This document shows, one piece after another, positions 43,905-57,494 of a stretch of DNA of 64,000 nucleotides; positions within the stretch are counted from its first letter, which is position 1; each line of letters begins with the position of its first letter. Location of the stretch: positions 12,725,501 to 12,789,500 of the forward strand of contig OX344749.2 of assembly GCA_947034885.2 (NCBI GenBank). Direction: 5' to 3'. Source of the stretch: Thuidium tamariscinum. Lineage: Eukaryota > Streptophyta > Bryopsida > Hypnales > Thuidiaceae. A model generated the notes under the pieces. The model was not told the DNA's origin and did no database searches. It saw only the letters and a program-made list of their open reading frames with translations. Position numbers and translations under genes: made by a program.

Positions 43905-46900
43905 TTTAAAGTGCCAACTGCCAAGCTATGGATTCGTCTAATTGAGACTCTAAACTTCATTCATTCCTATCTTATTTCAAGTCGAATTTTTAAATTTAAG
44001 AGGTTTTTGGAAACCTCTAACTTGAATCTACAAGATTTTGAATCTACAAGATTTTGAATATAAAACTTGAGAAAAAAAATTGATTTACATACTAATATTT
44101 AGACTTCTAGTTTAGCTAATTGATATAATTGTGGATTTAGAGAGTCAAAAGAAAATAGTGTAAGTTAAAGCTTTATCTTGGTTTGAGCTGCGGTTAATAA
44201 ATTATTGACCACTTCTTCAAATTCTCCATTGTTTGTCATCATCCAATGTTGTTTAGTAGTTTTGCCCATGGTTTAAAGTAGAGTCAAAAATAAAAATTTG
44301 GAAACTCCCAACACTATTTTTAAAAATTTAATTAATTTTTACTTCATTACTATTTCACCTCCATTATTCAATCCCTTTCATTTGGAACAAGTTTGAATAA
44401 TTGTTTATAATAATTGACCTTGACCTCCTATTCTCTATCCTCCTCAATTATTATCCTTTTCAAGTGGTCAATAGCTTGAAATGCTTCTCTAAGATTTCCT
44501 TCTAAATCCAATCAACTTCTAAATTCCTTCAACTACCAAATGAATTTTCTTTCTTCCTCACTTATACTTTGTATTTGTGCTTCTATCTACTTGAGTTTGA
44601 GAATTGAAGAACTTTTAGAGATTGCTAAATTTTATTTCACTCTTCTTCTATTTAAAGTTTATGGTCATTTGAAAAGTTTTGTGAGTTCCTTCCTTCTCTT
44701 GCATTTTTTTAATCTCTATGCTAATTTATGTATGATACTATTCTAATTTTTTGAAATTAGTTTCTAACTCTATGAGTGACTATTTATGCACCCATGGTAA
44801 TTGGTAAACAATCTAATACAACTAGGTTTTTTTTGTTTAAATTCAATAAATTTCACTATTAGGTGCCTAGTTGTTAGTTCACTATACCTTCCAAGTAGTG
44901 GCTCTTGTTTTATGCCTAAGTTGATTCAAAGTTGTGAAAATGACTCAAAGTGTAAATCTACTATATATGTTACAAGTTTTTAATCAAACAACTAGGCTAT
45001 TTGTGTTTTTTAATGCAAGATTATTTAGACTAAAATTAATTGTACCACCTTGTAGAGAATTTTTTGTTCTTTTCAAAAATGTAAAACTTGACTCAATTTG
45101 ACGTTTCTAGCGTAAGTTATGGATAAATGAAGTTTTTCTCTTGAAAGGGCTAACAAAACTTCATCAACAATTTCTAAGAGTTCTTTCTTCCAAAATAATT
45201 CGGAACTTTAAGGACAAATTATAGGTGGTCATTCCTATTGATAACCAAGATTTTGTTCACATTTGATGATTCCTCTAATTTTTCATCCAAAATTAGTTCA
45301 ATATTTCATCCTTCTCTAACTTTCACAATTTTAAATTTTTTCTTGAATGAAATACACTTATGAATTTTAGTTTACCGATTCTATAAGCCTATGGTCCCAA
45401 CTTCCTCTTTCAAATCTATCTTATATCTTTAATTGAGCATTCTTAATTTTTATGTTTTGATTTAAGTATTGTCAATTTATTATTTTTAGAAATATCACAC
45501 TTTTTCCTCTAAAATCCTAATTTTAGATTTCTAAGTTAATATCACACTTGCTAAACTAATTTTCCTAATAGAAGTTATGGATAGATGAAGTTTGACCGCC
45601 AATCAATTTTTAAAACTTCATCCATATTTTTTTCCTAATTCAAAATTTAATTTCAAGTTTTTATTTCACTTTAATATTTTTAGATCTTAACCTTTCTTAG
45701 ATTTACATTGGGAAAAAAATCAAAAATTACTATAGTGCTTTAATAATATTGTTTTAGTAGTTTTGCAATTGCCTAACAGTCTAGTATTGTTGTAGTTTGC
45801 AACAAAATTGTTTGCAATTAATAATATAAAAAATGATGCAATTTAAAAGTAGTATTGCAATCTTATTTGAAGCAATACATACTTAATATTAATATTATTG
45901 ATTTTATCATATTTGAAATTGTTTCATTGCAATTTACATATGAAATTTGCATTTGTATTGTTAGTGATATATTACAATATTGCAATATTAATATTGTTTA
46001 TCGAATCAATTGAGAAATAGATATGTTGCAATTTATATTTCGAAGTTGCATTTTAATGCTCATGGTAGTGTTCAATATTGCAAATGAATTCTAGGAGGTC
46101 TAAATTATATCAAAAATCTACTTTTTAAAGGTCCCAAATGTCTTGCAATCATAGATTCCAAATATTTTCATATGTAAAAGAAGGCTACATTCATACACAT
46201 ACAAATGTCTTACAATTATAGCTTTCAAATATCCTCATATAGAGAAGATGACTACATTTGTAGACTTTGAAATGTCTTCTAGAAGTACATTACAAGTACT
46301 TGTCAACGTACAAAAGAACTACATATATAAGTAGTGTCCTCCATTGTAACTACTACCTCAAGGCTCAAGGTTCAATCTACGGATTTTGAACCTTGCTTTC
46401 AAAAAATTGAGGTTACTAAAAGAACAATAAAACTTGTTGTCATTAACTAAATGTCAATAAGTTCTACTTGTTATTCATTAAAAAATAAAACACAATAAGA
46501 AAAATTGTTCATTTGTAGAATAAACAATGAAAGACTATTGTGCATATATTTCAAATTGAAGGGGAAAAATGAAACACAATGAAAAAAAGACTTTCAGTTA
46601 CTTCAATCAAGTTCAATTCAATGCCTACAATAGTATGTATGGTTACATCTAAGGTAGTCAAATTGGAGTAGAAAAGGTCAATCAATTTTAGTATTCACTG
46701 AAATAGATGTCCCCAATACAATAAGCTTTTTGCAAAGAAAGCGTTCATACTTTCCATTAGACTTGTAAGAACACTAAAGTCTTAATACAAGATATGACCT
46801 CAATAAATGTAGCCAAAAAGTCATCTACAATCACAAATTACAAGCACCATATTAATTAATCAAAAAACAACAATATTGCTTTGAAGTTCAAGGGCAACAC

Positions 46901-47325
46901 TAACAATGAAAATGCAAACATGATATTATTCTTCACTAAAGCTATATAATTCAATCTTCAACTTCATACAATACTCAAAATCAAGCACAACATTCATATT
47001 CTTGATTCCACTAGCAAAAATTAGACAACCAATTGTACTCCTGTAGACCTTGGCTACATAAGAGCATATCACATTCTAAAATACAACACACACACACATA
47101 TTACATTTTTCCACTAGAAGACAAATGACCTTGCATAACAAAAGACAAAAAAAATTGTAATTCTTACCATTAAAAATTGATGGCACAAGAGTAATCTTCT
47201 AATTCCCAAAGATTCAATCCTATGCCAATAAGAAATAGAAAACAAGCAAAGATTCTTTCTTGTCCTCATTATATTCAATAACAATGATATATTAAAAGCA
47301 TAACTGTAGCATAGCTCAATTTACA
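43905..47325. other. AT-rich intergenic DNA
   Basis: No supported gene. Between about 45740 and 46080 TTGCAATAT-like phrases recur (low-complexity). Between 46080 and 46320 two or three diverged ~75-base units containing AAATGTCTTACAATTATAG occur. Confidence 0.5.
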
Positions 47326-47577
47326 CACTAGTAGAAAAATCAGTGTCCAAAGTAACAAAAAAATGTTCATTTTTTTTGTTCATTTTTATGTTAATTTGGA
47401 CGTGTTGATATGGACATTACATAGCACAAATTTGTTGATTTGGACGTCCAAATCAACATTTTTGTGTGGTTTATCAACACAAAACTGTTGATGAAGTAAT
47501 TAGAAAGTGTTGATTTGGCAACAAAAAAATGTTAATTTTCAACATTTTATTTTTATAAAAAAAATTAAAAATTTTAA

Positions 47578-47767
47578 GCTAATGGCCCGACGCCACAGAG
47601 CAACCCTCACCACGTACGCAGGGCCACCTAGGCAGCCACCTGGCAATCCCGCCACACACACTAGGCTACCTAGGCAGCCACACCACATAGGCAAGCCACC
47701 GGTGGGGTTTGAGCCCTTCACCTTGGATATAGGATACTAAGGTCTTTTACCAACAGACCATGCAAAT
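47578..47767 (-). mobile_element. Possible tRNA-derived SINE
   Basis: On the minus strand GCATGGTCTGTTGGTAAAAG resembles an A box and GGGCTCAAACCCC a B box about 50 bases later, followed by a GC-rich body with GGCTGCCTAGGTGG repeats. It is embedded in AT-rich DNA. The acceptor ends do not pair, so it is not a working tRNA gene. Confidence 0.35.
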
Positions 47768-47847
47768 GATCTCATGCTTGCAAGTGGGTGTGTTTTCTAT
47801 TTAATGACTTTCTCGATATTTTTTCATCTATAATGTAAAGACAACAG

Positions 47848-48184
47848 ACTTCAATGGCCGTTTTCACATGGTAAATTAACATTTCTCCTAAGATTTTGAA
47901 TTAAGAAAAGTTGGAAAATGAAGTGAACTTTCATCTCCAAAAATCTGTTTGAGATTTGGAGTCTTTAGTACAAAGTTATGAACAAAAATCAAAGAGGGTG
48001 TTTAAAAGTGTCAAAGGAAAATGGCCATTCCAACCTTTCTCTGAATTTTGTCCATAACTTTAAATTGAAGACTCCAAATTGCAAACAGATTTTTGGAGAT
48101 GAAATTTTACTTCATTTACCAACTTTTCTTAGTTCAAAGTTTAAGAAATAAGTTAATTTACTATGTGAAAACGGCCATTGAAGT
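47848..48184. repeat. Fold-back repeat, 337 bp
   Basis: ACTTCAATGGCCGTTTTCAC at the left is the complement of GTGAAAACGGCCATTGAAGT at the right, and the arms pair (with gaps) towards the centre near 48015. Related single-copy pieces lie at 49440-49870 and 34060-34330. No coding capacity. Confidence 0.7.
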
Positions 48185-50169
48185 GTGCTGAATTTTGTAA
48201 ACACCGATTTGTGAATGATAAAGTTTAAAAAAAAAATTGTATATACTATTACCTTCAAGCATGAATATGAAATATTTTTTTAAGGTTGAAGTATAAATTT
48301 TGAACATATTTATTCAATATATAATGAACACTTGCAAGTTCAAGAGTTGACATACATTTTTTGGGATAAATTCTTTGGAAGATAAAACTTAAACAATTGG
48401 GAATTAAAAAATTAACCTCTAAATGACCAAATAGCATTTTTCTAACAATATAGAGATTTTAGGTAGATCATTGTGGACAAAAATTAAATTTTTCTCCTCT
48501 TACCCCTCAAGGCCTAACACTGTTTTTTTAATTGAGGTTTTCAATGAATTGTCTAATTTTTTTTTTTTTTGCACATGGACATGTTTGAAATTTTTAATTT
48601 TAACTATTAAAAAAGTGAAGGATACTTTGTCTTGTATTCATGGAATTAATTGTGGAAAAAACTAACCACTGGATTTTTAAATTATAACAATTTACTAAGG
48701 ATGATCAACTCTTTAAGGAAAAAAACACAATTTCTAGAGAAAAAAATTATAAAAAGGTAACTAATGCTTTATTGCCCTCCAAAAAAATGATTTAAGAATC
48801 TAAGGCAAATGTATGGTTTTTTATTTTTAAAATTAAAATATTAAAAGACATTTTCAAGTAGACATTTTCAAGTAAAAGGAGTAGAAAGCCAAAATTGACC
48901 AAATACAGATCCTACAAAAAATTTAAAAATGATAAAAGTTTCATTTTTTAAAATTTAATAATTAATATCATTAGTATATTGTTTGGAACATTTCCAAAAT
49001 TTTTGGAATCATTCTAATTATTTTCATACTCTTTATCACAACAAATTGGATATAATATTTTTAAAATTGCTAAAATAAAACTTTGAATTTTTTTACTCCA
49101 GACCTTGTTTGATTGTGCAAAGTAAAGACTAGAAATGTTCAGAAAAGAAATTTCATCCATACTATTCCTTTCATTGTAAGCAAATTATATTTGCTCCCTT
49201 TTCATTTTAGACTACATTTCTAAAATAAATTTCTAAATACTTCCCATATAAATTGAAATTTTGAAAATTGAAGAATAGTGTAGAAATTAACATGAAACCT
49301 AACAAAGTGGAGATAGTTTTTAAAGATTATTTCATTGTAAATTGAACAAACTTTGGAGGTTGTTAATTTTGGCATAGAAAAAAAACTTAATTGAAAATAT
49401 TTTGAACTAAGAAAAGGAAATAATTCTAACAAACTTCCATCTTCAAAATTCCGTTTGAGATTTGGAGATTTTACTCAAAAATTTTGGACAAAGTTCAGAG
49501 AAAGGTTGGAAAATCATCACATTTGACATTTTGGACATTTTTTAACATCCTCTTTGAATTTTGTTCAAAACTTTTGATTGGAGAATCAAAACTTAAAATG
49601 ACTTGTTAGAGATGGAAGTTTTTTTGAATTTACAACTTCTCTTGGTTTAGAAGTTTTTGCAAAAAATCCTTTAACTATACCAAAACAGCTTCCAAAGTCT
49701 TTTGAATTTATTAAAAAAAAAATTTCAACATTCCTCTTAAATTTGTCCATAACTTTTGATTGGAGATTTGAAATTTCAAAAAAATTATTGGAGATGAAAG
49801 TCAAATTTAATTCCACAACTTTTCTTAGTTGAAAGTTCTCTAAAAAATGTTTATTTACTATATGTAAATGACCTCCAAAGTCTATTGTTTTTATTGAACA
49901 CCGAAATCTAAATACTTAATTTTTTTTATAATGACATTGTAATATAAAGATTTTAAGAGATTCTATAAGATTCCAAAAGATTCCAAAAGATTCTAGAAGG
50001 TTCAAAAAGTATTCAACAAAAATTTGTTGATTTTGTTACTTACTGTCCAAATCAACAAAAAAAAATGTCACCCTTAACAAAAAAATGTGAAATTGGACAT
50101 TGCAGTACCTGAATCAATAGAAAATTAACATATTTCTATTGATTTGGACGTCATTTTCTACTAGTGACA

Positions 50170-51322
50170 ATTCAATCTTAGAACTTCAAGTATTGTTAAA
50201 GAAAAGTGCAATGTCTATGAAGGTAACTCATTTAGACATGCTAGGACTCTAAGTCATTTTGTTTTGTAACATATAACTTGAGATCACCTTCGGGAGGAAA
50301 CAAAGAACCGGGACCAAACATTCACAAAATAAACTAAGTTTGGATGAGGTCATCAATCGAGTGCTTATGAGTAGCCTTTCTCTATTATTGTTGTATATTA
50401 AAAAGCAACTTCCTCTATTTTTTCTCAAAGTTTGTAAGAACATATATGCTATAGGTTTGTCAATCTTACAATGCCAATTATGCTAATACTACAAGGGAAA
50501 CAGAATCCTATTTGACAAAAAATTGACAGAATTTTGTCAATAGTGTCGTTGTTTAGAAGTACTTGTTTTGAATAATTAATTGTCAAGATTATGTCAATTC
50601 AGCTTTCATTTCCAATTTAGATACATGTCATGTGCTCTTCCTTTGACTCTTTTGCCTCTGTGGATTTACCTTTCTATGTCACTTCATGCAAAAAAATATT
50701 ATTTAGCTCTTTTCCTATTTTTCAATCATCTCAAGTTCAAAGCTGTTAGTGAAATCTTGTCAATAATTTTAGGTGGTCGGTTTCCCAGGCATATATTTCT
50801 CTCCATTTCAATTGTGTGCATTGTAACATTTTGAAAATTCAAATCTTTTTCCCAGACACAACACAAAATAGGAAATTGCATGTGGACTACCTTGAGGTGT
50901 GAGCTACAAATTTTAGAATATTCAAAAAATTTATTTTATACGAGAGACTCCTTGTTCTAGCAGCATTTACATAGGTGAAATGGTGTACACTTTGTATGCA
51001 TGAAGCCCTATATAAATATTCTTTCTCTGAAAAGCACTACAGTAACTTTCATAGCAGGCTAAAACTTCTTGTATGCATTCTTGTATGTATAATTAGCCTT
51101 CTATATGTAGGAAAATCTCTATATCTATTTTTTGCTTTCTCTAAATATATATCTACAAATATTTGTTTGCTTATAACATTGCTAGTTACTGCATATAAAA
51201 CAACTTATATATTTTGGAAATTGGCCTTAAAAAATGCTTGCCTATACACAACTATATGTAGACTTGATTGAGATAATTTTAGTGAACAATAAGCAATTGT
51301 AATTGATGACTACATACAAGCA
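50170..51322. other. AT-rich intergenic DNA
   Basis: Frames at 50580-50834 and 50975-51271 are hydrophobic by composition with no domain; no support for a gene. Confidence 0.5.
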
Positions 51323-52799
51323 CAGCGGTGCTATTCTGTAAGCTTGTGAGCGTAAGCCTGTGAGCGTAGAGTAGGGATTTTGTGAGCACGGAGCTTAAAA
51401 ATTTGAAGAAGCATTATAAAAGTTAATTTTATTCATTAAAATTGATTCCATCTTAAAATTTGAATCAAAATTTTTTATTTCTAATAAATTTTAGTACCTA
51501 TTTTTGTAAACCTATTACTGTGGACCTATTACCATGGTTATGTTGAAATTGGATGAAGATTCTAATTTTCAATCTTACTTAAAAGTATACATTACAAAAA
51601 TGAAAAACTCAATTGATATGAAAGATGAATAAAGGTGAAATTAAGTTAATATAGAATATTGGTTGATCATTATCCTATAATAATGTAGATCTTTTTGAGG
51701 CCTAAGAAAAGGTACTAATGATTTTTATTGATGTATTATTATTACAATTGTTTAGATTTTAGAAAGAAAATTTGTTGATAAAAATCTTTGCTATACTAAA
51801 TTTTATTTTGATTGATCATGTCTTGTAGCATTATAAGTCTTCTCAAGGCCAATAGGAGGGCATCAATTATTCCCTCTTCATTTTTAAGTCAATGGACTTG
51901 TTTAAATTTTAGAAAAAAATTTGTTTATATGATTTCATTATATATGGAAAGAACTTAGTTGCACCAAATTTCATTTTGTTCATGAGTGTCTTATAGTAGC
52001 ATAGGTCTTCTTAAAGGCCAATATAGGCACCTATAGTTTTGTCTTAATGCATCAATAATGAAACTTGTTAAGATTTTTAAAAATATATTTGATTGATAGG
52101 GATTATTTTTGTAAAGAATGAACTTTGTTACACAATATTATTGATTAGTTGGCTCATTATCCTCTTGTTCATCCAATGAAGGGATTCAAATCTTCTTTCT
52201 TGATCCAATGGTTGTTAATTTATCATCTTGAAACAATACTTGTCAAACTTTGCTAGATTTTTGTGAACAGTCTCCTTGGTCTTTCTTCTTAGTACCCCTC
52301 GGCGCCGAGAGGAATCCCATGGCTTCGATAAAATTATTATTGCAAAAAAAAAGAAAAGTTTTTTTTTTTTTTTTTTTTGGCCAACAGACTCCCCTCGGCA
52401 CCGAGGAGAGTCTCACAATTGCAGGGTGAAAAAAGAATTTTTTTAAATTGGAACTGTGAGACTCCCCTTGGTGCCAAGGGATACTAAGATGCAAGACTAA
52501 GGAGAGTGTTCACAAAAATCTAAATTATGAAATAACCTCATTTGATTTCAAAAAAATTATAATTAGTTACTAATTTTTTTTCTTCATAAAATTTAGCAAA
52601 GTACAATAAATGGTAAAACAAAGTTATTCAAGGGACTACGGTAATAGGTCCACGATAATAGTTCCATGGTAATAGGTACTAAAATTTACCAAAGTTAATC
52701 AAATTTGGCCAAAAGTTTTAAATGGAATCTTCAAAAAATTGTATAGGCTCGCAGGCTTACAAGTTCACAAGCTCACAGGCTCACAAAATAGTAACCTTG
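51323..52799. mobile_element. hAT-like non-autonomous element (ends only)
   Basis: Left end CAGCGGTGCTATTCTGTAAGC followed by TGTGAGCG phrases; right end reversed CAAGGTTACTATTTTGTGAGC with TGTGAGCTTGTGAAC phrases. A second inner match: TGGACCTATTACCATGG (about 51521) against CCATGGTAATAGGTAC (about 52662). Ends of CAG…CTATT type with subterminal TGTGAGC repeats recall hAT elements, but I see no clean 8-bp duplication. Confidence 0.5.
52254..52522. mobile_element. TA-flanked short inverted-repeat element, nested
   Basis: 265 bp (52256-52520) with ends GATTTTTGTGAACAGTCTCC and, reversed, GATTTTTGTGAACACTCTCC, flanked by TA on both sides. Inside are CTCGGCGCCGAG-type short palindromes. Nested in the element at 51323-52799, so it is younger. 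Confidence 0.7.
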
Positions 52800-52804
52800 C
52801 ATGT

Positions 52805-53620
52805 AAGTACAAGTTTTGTCAATGCCTGTAAGTCTCAAACTCATTATACGGGATTCACTATTATTTTTTTCGATTTAAAAAAAAATATAGTGTATAAAAT
52901 AGTACAAAACCGTTCTAGAAGTGTGTAAAACTAAAATAGATATGTTACATACCAATATAGTATTTGGTCATATTTTGAGAATTTTTATCCATTTAGGTTT
53001 AAATCCTAATTGTGAGTTGGTTAAAAATCCAATAATATCCATCCTTTGTGTGAATTTTCAAAATAGCCTCATCTATCATGTATATCAAAAATATTGACTA
53101 AAGTTAGGTCCTAGGAATATAGAGAAGTCCTAGGCTCAGTTCCCCGAATAGGTTTTACGTTTACAACTATTTCCTACATTTTGTAAAAACTTCAATTTTT
53201 AGCTTGCAAGATGGATTTTGTCACGATGACTTTATGAAGGGAATCTATGGCTGGAGGACGACATTTAAGAATTAAAACCATACTAGGTGGTTAATGGCAA
53301 AGTCGCTTCATCAAGAGTCTTTTTTTTGTGAAAAATTCCCCGAAGCTTGGTAATTAGAGGATGGAGTGGGATTTATTTCTCTTTTGACAATTCTATAGAG
53401 TTCAAATGTGGGCTTATACATCTTTTTTAGAATTTCATTGGAGGTCCTACAAAAAATTTCAGAATTTTTTTATATTAAAAAAATATCTTTCCGGACTGTC
53501 AATCACTTTAACCTCTAACAATGTCCTGTTGTAGATTCATACATAGTGTACAAACATATTATAACATGTTTTATTAAGTAACTTCAAGATGACGTTAGTT
53601 CTTTGAGTAATTTTAAGACA
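52805..53620. other. Intergenic DNA, no gene seen
   Basis: AT-rich, no recognised feature. Confidence 0.5.
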
Positions 53621-53621
53621 T

Positions 53622-53918
53622 TAGAGAGGATTTGAGGGCTCTGGGAGCCTGTGAGTTCCCACAGCCCGAAATCATGAAAACAACCACGAGAATGCAGTTC
53701 TGCAGGATTTCGACGTAGTTGAGACCGTGCCACGTCATTGACTTTTTTTTCGAATTTTTTTTGGACTTTTTTTCATATTTCAGGATCCAATTTTTTATTT
53801 TATTTTATTTTATTTATTTATTTTTGGGAAAATGCTGACTTGACAATAGCTAGCCGTTCCCAAACCAGTTTTGGGAACAGTCCCAAAACGGCCCTCTGAA
53901 GCCCTCAAATCCCTTCTA
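53622..53918. mobile_element. TA-flanked inverted-repeat element, copy 2
   Basis: 293 bp (53624-53916), ends GAGAGGATTTGAGGGCTCT and, reversed, GAAGGGATTTGAGGGCTTC, flanked by TA. Same family as 40248-40525 but in the opposite orientation. Confidence 0.75.
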
Positions 53919-54059
53919 ATGTGACAATGTTTTATTGCGAAATATGACATTTACATAAAAAAATGGTTTGCTTTAAAGCTTTATTGAATGCCATAAGAAA
54001 GTTTTATTTTCCACTATAGAATTAGAATGTCGAATTGGAGGGTTTTTTTTAGTCTCAAC

Positions 54060-54450
54060 ATGAAGAGCCTCAACCAAAGGCTAAATTTGAACTTTCATTG
54101 TCACAACTGCCGAATCAACCTATTTTGCTACAACATCTTATATTGCCGCGTGAGCATTTACAAGACAAAATTGGGCCTTCTCAACCGCCGAAGCAACCTC
54201 GTGTGAAGCAACAGTAATACGAAAACCTTTAGCGTGATGCTCGAGCTTTAACAATATTATTGCAAGTTGAATGTGTTGAGTTCGGAAGCCATAAAGTGAC
54301 ATTTGAAGGATGTTTTGAGGGTTTAAACGACGAACAATACTTTGATATGGTTAAGCCTATTAAAAGGAGTCGTGGTCACAAATGATGGTTAGAAAGGACC
54401 GATGAATCCTTTAACAAAAGTAAATCGAGATGATTATGTCATTGTGACGA
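54060..54450 (+). pseudogene. Decayed coding-like stretch, unidentified
   Basis: Higher GC than its flanks. One frame gives QEPQPKAKFELSLSQLPNQ, then in a later frame LLQVECVEFGSHKVTFEG and LNDEQYFDMVKPIKRSRGHK between stops. Looks like old coding sequence; not identified. Confidence 0.3.
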
Positions 54451-54454
54451 TCAA

Positions 54455-57125
54455 ACGCATCCTCAAGTTTCTACAGATCGAGTGAAGCTTCGATTGGAAC
54501 TTTAGTTTTTTACCTCTAGCAAGCATTTACTGAATGTTAATTCCTAATTTTATATTTTGAGTATTTTATTATAATCACAGTGTAATTATAAATATAAAAT
54601 GAGAAATTGGTGTTAATAAATTAGCTTGAAATTTGAAGTCAAGGGAAGGTGTGAATGGAGATGTAGTTGGAATTTTAGGTGAAATTTTGGTAGGGACATG
54701 GGCTAATGTGCTCTATCTCTCACTATAGATAAGGAGGAAAAGAGGGAAAAAATGCTTAATTTGTAAATGGAAGATGATTTCAATATTCAAGGTTGAAGAT
54801 TTGAAATTTAATAGGGAAGAAGATTGAAAATTCGTATGTGTGGCTTGTAGTTTGTTTTTCCTAGCTAGTGTTGGAGGCTCATTGTGATTTTCTTGTTCTT
54901 TTCAGCCTATTTTAGGAGGCTAGTTGTTATTTCAATTTGCATTGTAAACTTTGTTGCGGGCTATGGAGTCATTCTTATGACAGTTATTAGCTTCAATTTT
55001 TGTTTGTGGTAACGAAGTGGGATTGATCACCTTCATGGTCGATCTTATATGTTATTCCTACTAGTAAAAGGTGCTTTTTGGTTACCGTAAGTTTGAAATT
55101 TAGGAGCCAATCTTTTGGACAGTCAGCTTGTAGTTTGGTGTCAATCCTCAAGTTGGATGTAAGAACTCTAGGTCTATTTTTCGTGAATGTTTTGCAAAAT
55201 TTAGTAAAAATATAGAAGAAAAATATATAAAAAGAACGTTAGGAGAAGTTTGGTAGCAGTCTCTACCAAAGTGGTGAAGAATCCTTTTAGAAGGTGAAAA
55301 ATTCCTAATACTAGGGAGTTTTATCATTTTAAGTCTTGGAAGTGAGTTTAAGAGAATATTTAATAATTCTAAGAGATGTGAGGATATGAGAGTTAGTCAA
55401 TCCTAGTGTCTGTCTGTGCAAAATCAACCTTTTAAAGATGCATATAGAATATTGATTAAGCCAATAGAGTCTATTATAAATTTAGAAAGTTTGCCAAGGA
55501 CTAAATCCAATTCTAGTGTAAATTGGATTTAGAGGTAAAATCTTTATAAGTAACTTTAAGAATTGAAGTATCAAGACACGGAAGATGATGGAATTGATGA
55601 TTGAAGACTATATAAAGGTGTTTCAAGGGTAGGAGCATGCCAAGAGCAAACAAAAATCAAGCAATTGTCCAAAATTCTTGGGTATCAGAAATTAAATTGT
55701 CCATTTGGGCAAAGTAATTCCAAATTACTAAAAATAGACAAGTGCAAGCAAGCATGGAATTTACACTTAGAATCTAGAAGTGTTCTAGATGTTACCCAAT
55801 TTATTTTGTATTTTTCCGGAATTCCATGTTAACTCTATGGGAAGTCAACCGCACATAGACATATTCGTAAATTCTTAGAAATTACATATGTTGCGGTAAA
55901 ATTCCACTAAAAATTGGAATAGGTTTTTGTGTGTTTAATAAGTTCCTAGTCAAGTTTGAATACATTCCAACATTCCCAACTACCAGAACTGGCATCGACA
56001 TCAAATTTCACGGGAATTTACAACTTGGCGGCGGGTTGACCAGCATTCTAGGAGCAAATGGTGTCCAATTGATGCAAATGAAAAGACATTCTTTTCTCTC
56101 ATAGACATTTTTAACAACCTTAGCTTGATAGATTCATCAAAAAGTGCAAATTCTAAGAATTAAATTTTTAACTTTTAATTGAAGTTGCCGTAATTCCAAT
56201 TTGCGCTCACAAGCGGCCTAGGAATGAGGGGTAAGGGGTTCTATAGGCTAGTTGGGGTCTTTTAAAGACAATGACACAGACGGATTTCCGTTTCAGGTTG
56301 TTCCCTAAAAGATAAAGAGAGTCAGCTCTTAGTTTGATTTTTTAATCGTTAATTGTGGTTCATTAAATGTGATTTTGGAAATATCTCTTGAAAAATCAAA
56401 GATTGGATTTGGTCAAGATCTCTTTCTTGTATAAAATCCATCTTTGGGCTAAAGAAAGACAATTTTCAAAATAACTTTTGATTAATTTGCAAAATATTTA
56501 GGTAGATTAGGGTTAATTTCAAAATATCTTGGGTTAAGATTTTGGATTTGATTTGGCCAAGGTTTTATTAGCTAAGTGAGGGAGGTTCTAGAGTTTTTTA
56601 CCATTAAACAAGTATATTTTGAAATGACATTAGGGTAGTTTAGGGGGAAAAATAACAAAGTGTTTTCACTAGTGACTTACTTAGGAGGGTCCGACCACGA
56701 GTATACAAGGGCCCCCCTTGAGGTTGTCAGTGCCCTCATTTCTTGCATACCAACACTTTGTTCTCTTTTCCTTTGTTTTGTGCTACCACTGTGGTCGGAG
56801 CACCGCTAGGACCAAAGATTTTGGCCAAACTTATTTTGTATTTTATTATTGAAACTTTGAAGGCTTAGGGCCCCTTCAATTGATTCTTATTTTTTACTTT
56901 TGTGTTAAAGACTAAAGCCTCAATTATCTTTATTTTGATAGAGTTTGGAAGGGATAGACCTCCAAAGCTCTAATTGCTTAAAATCGTTTGAAACTAACAT
57001 TTTGTGGTACTTGCAACAACATTTAGTATTAATACACTTAGAGCGGCGAAGCTTGACCTTGCCAAAAGTGTATTAAATTAATTATTTAGTTCAAATTTTG
57101 TTGTATAACAAAATTTGAGTTTTAA
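54455..57125. other. Repeat-derived intergenic DNA, no gene
   Basis: No long frame. Moderate-complexity DNA that may be the non-coding part of an old retroelement; no terminal repeats found by eye. Confidence 0.4.
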
Positions 57126-57490
57126 ATATCAAAGTTCGATTTAAACACTGTCATATGTACTTCCTTTGATGTTTAAGTGACAACAACCTTAACATTTTGA
57201 GGAATTTAGTGTTGAAGTTCAGTTTAAACACTGTCATGTGTAACTTCTTTAACATCTAAAAACCTTAAAATACTAATTTCGTCTTTTGACACTATTAGTG
57301 TTTGGAGTCGCCCCCGTACGGCAAAGCTATAGCTCTTTAATTCCTTGATTTCTTTAAAATTAGTTGTTAAAACTTAGGGTTGCCCCCGCATGGCAAAGCT
57401 TTGACTCAACAAAACTTCAATTTTAAAGAAATTATATCACTACACTTGAGGTTGCCTCTACACGGCGAAGCTTTGACTTTACTCATTCTA
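57126..57490 (+). repeat. Two short tandem repeats
   Basis: First, an 82-base unit twice (TTTAAACACTGTCATATGTA near 57139 and the same phrase near 57221). Second, three diverged units of about 75-80 bases with GGTTGCCCCCGCATGGCAAAG at about 57310, 57383 and 57448. Confidence 0.6.
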
Positions 57491-57494
57491 AAAT

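Larger units (their letters stand above)
47326..50166. mobile_element. Non-autonomous CACTA element, 2.8 kb
   Basis: Ends CACTAGTAGAAAAA and, right end reversed, CACTAGTAGAAAAT, flanked by ACA at 47323-47325 and 50167-50169. Subterminal phrases TTGATTTGGACGTCCAAATC recur in both orientations near both ends. No transposase. The first 12 bases are identical to those of the 29.6-kb element, but the subterminal repeats differ. It contains a possible SINE, a fold-back and a piece of the 738-1654 family (from about 48503). Confidence 0.8.

Noticed and set aside
51323-52799. hAT-type 8-bp duplication around the TGTGAGC-repeat element
   Set aside because: Best candidates (TACAAGCA and TGTAAGTA) match at only five of eight positions, so I did not claim a duplication.
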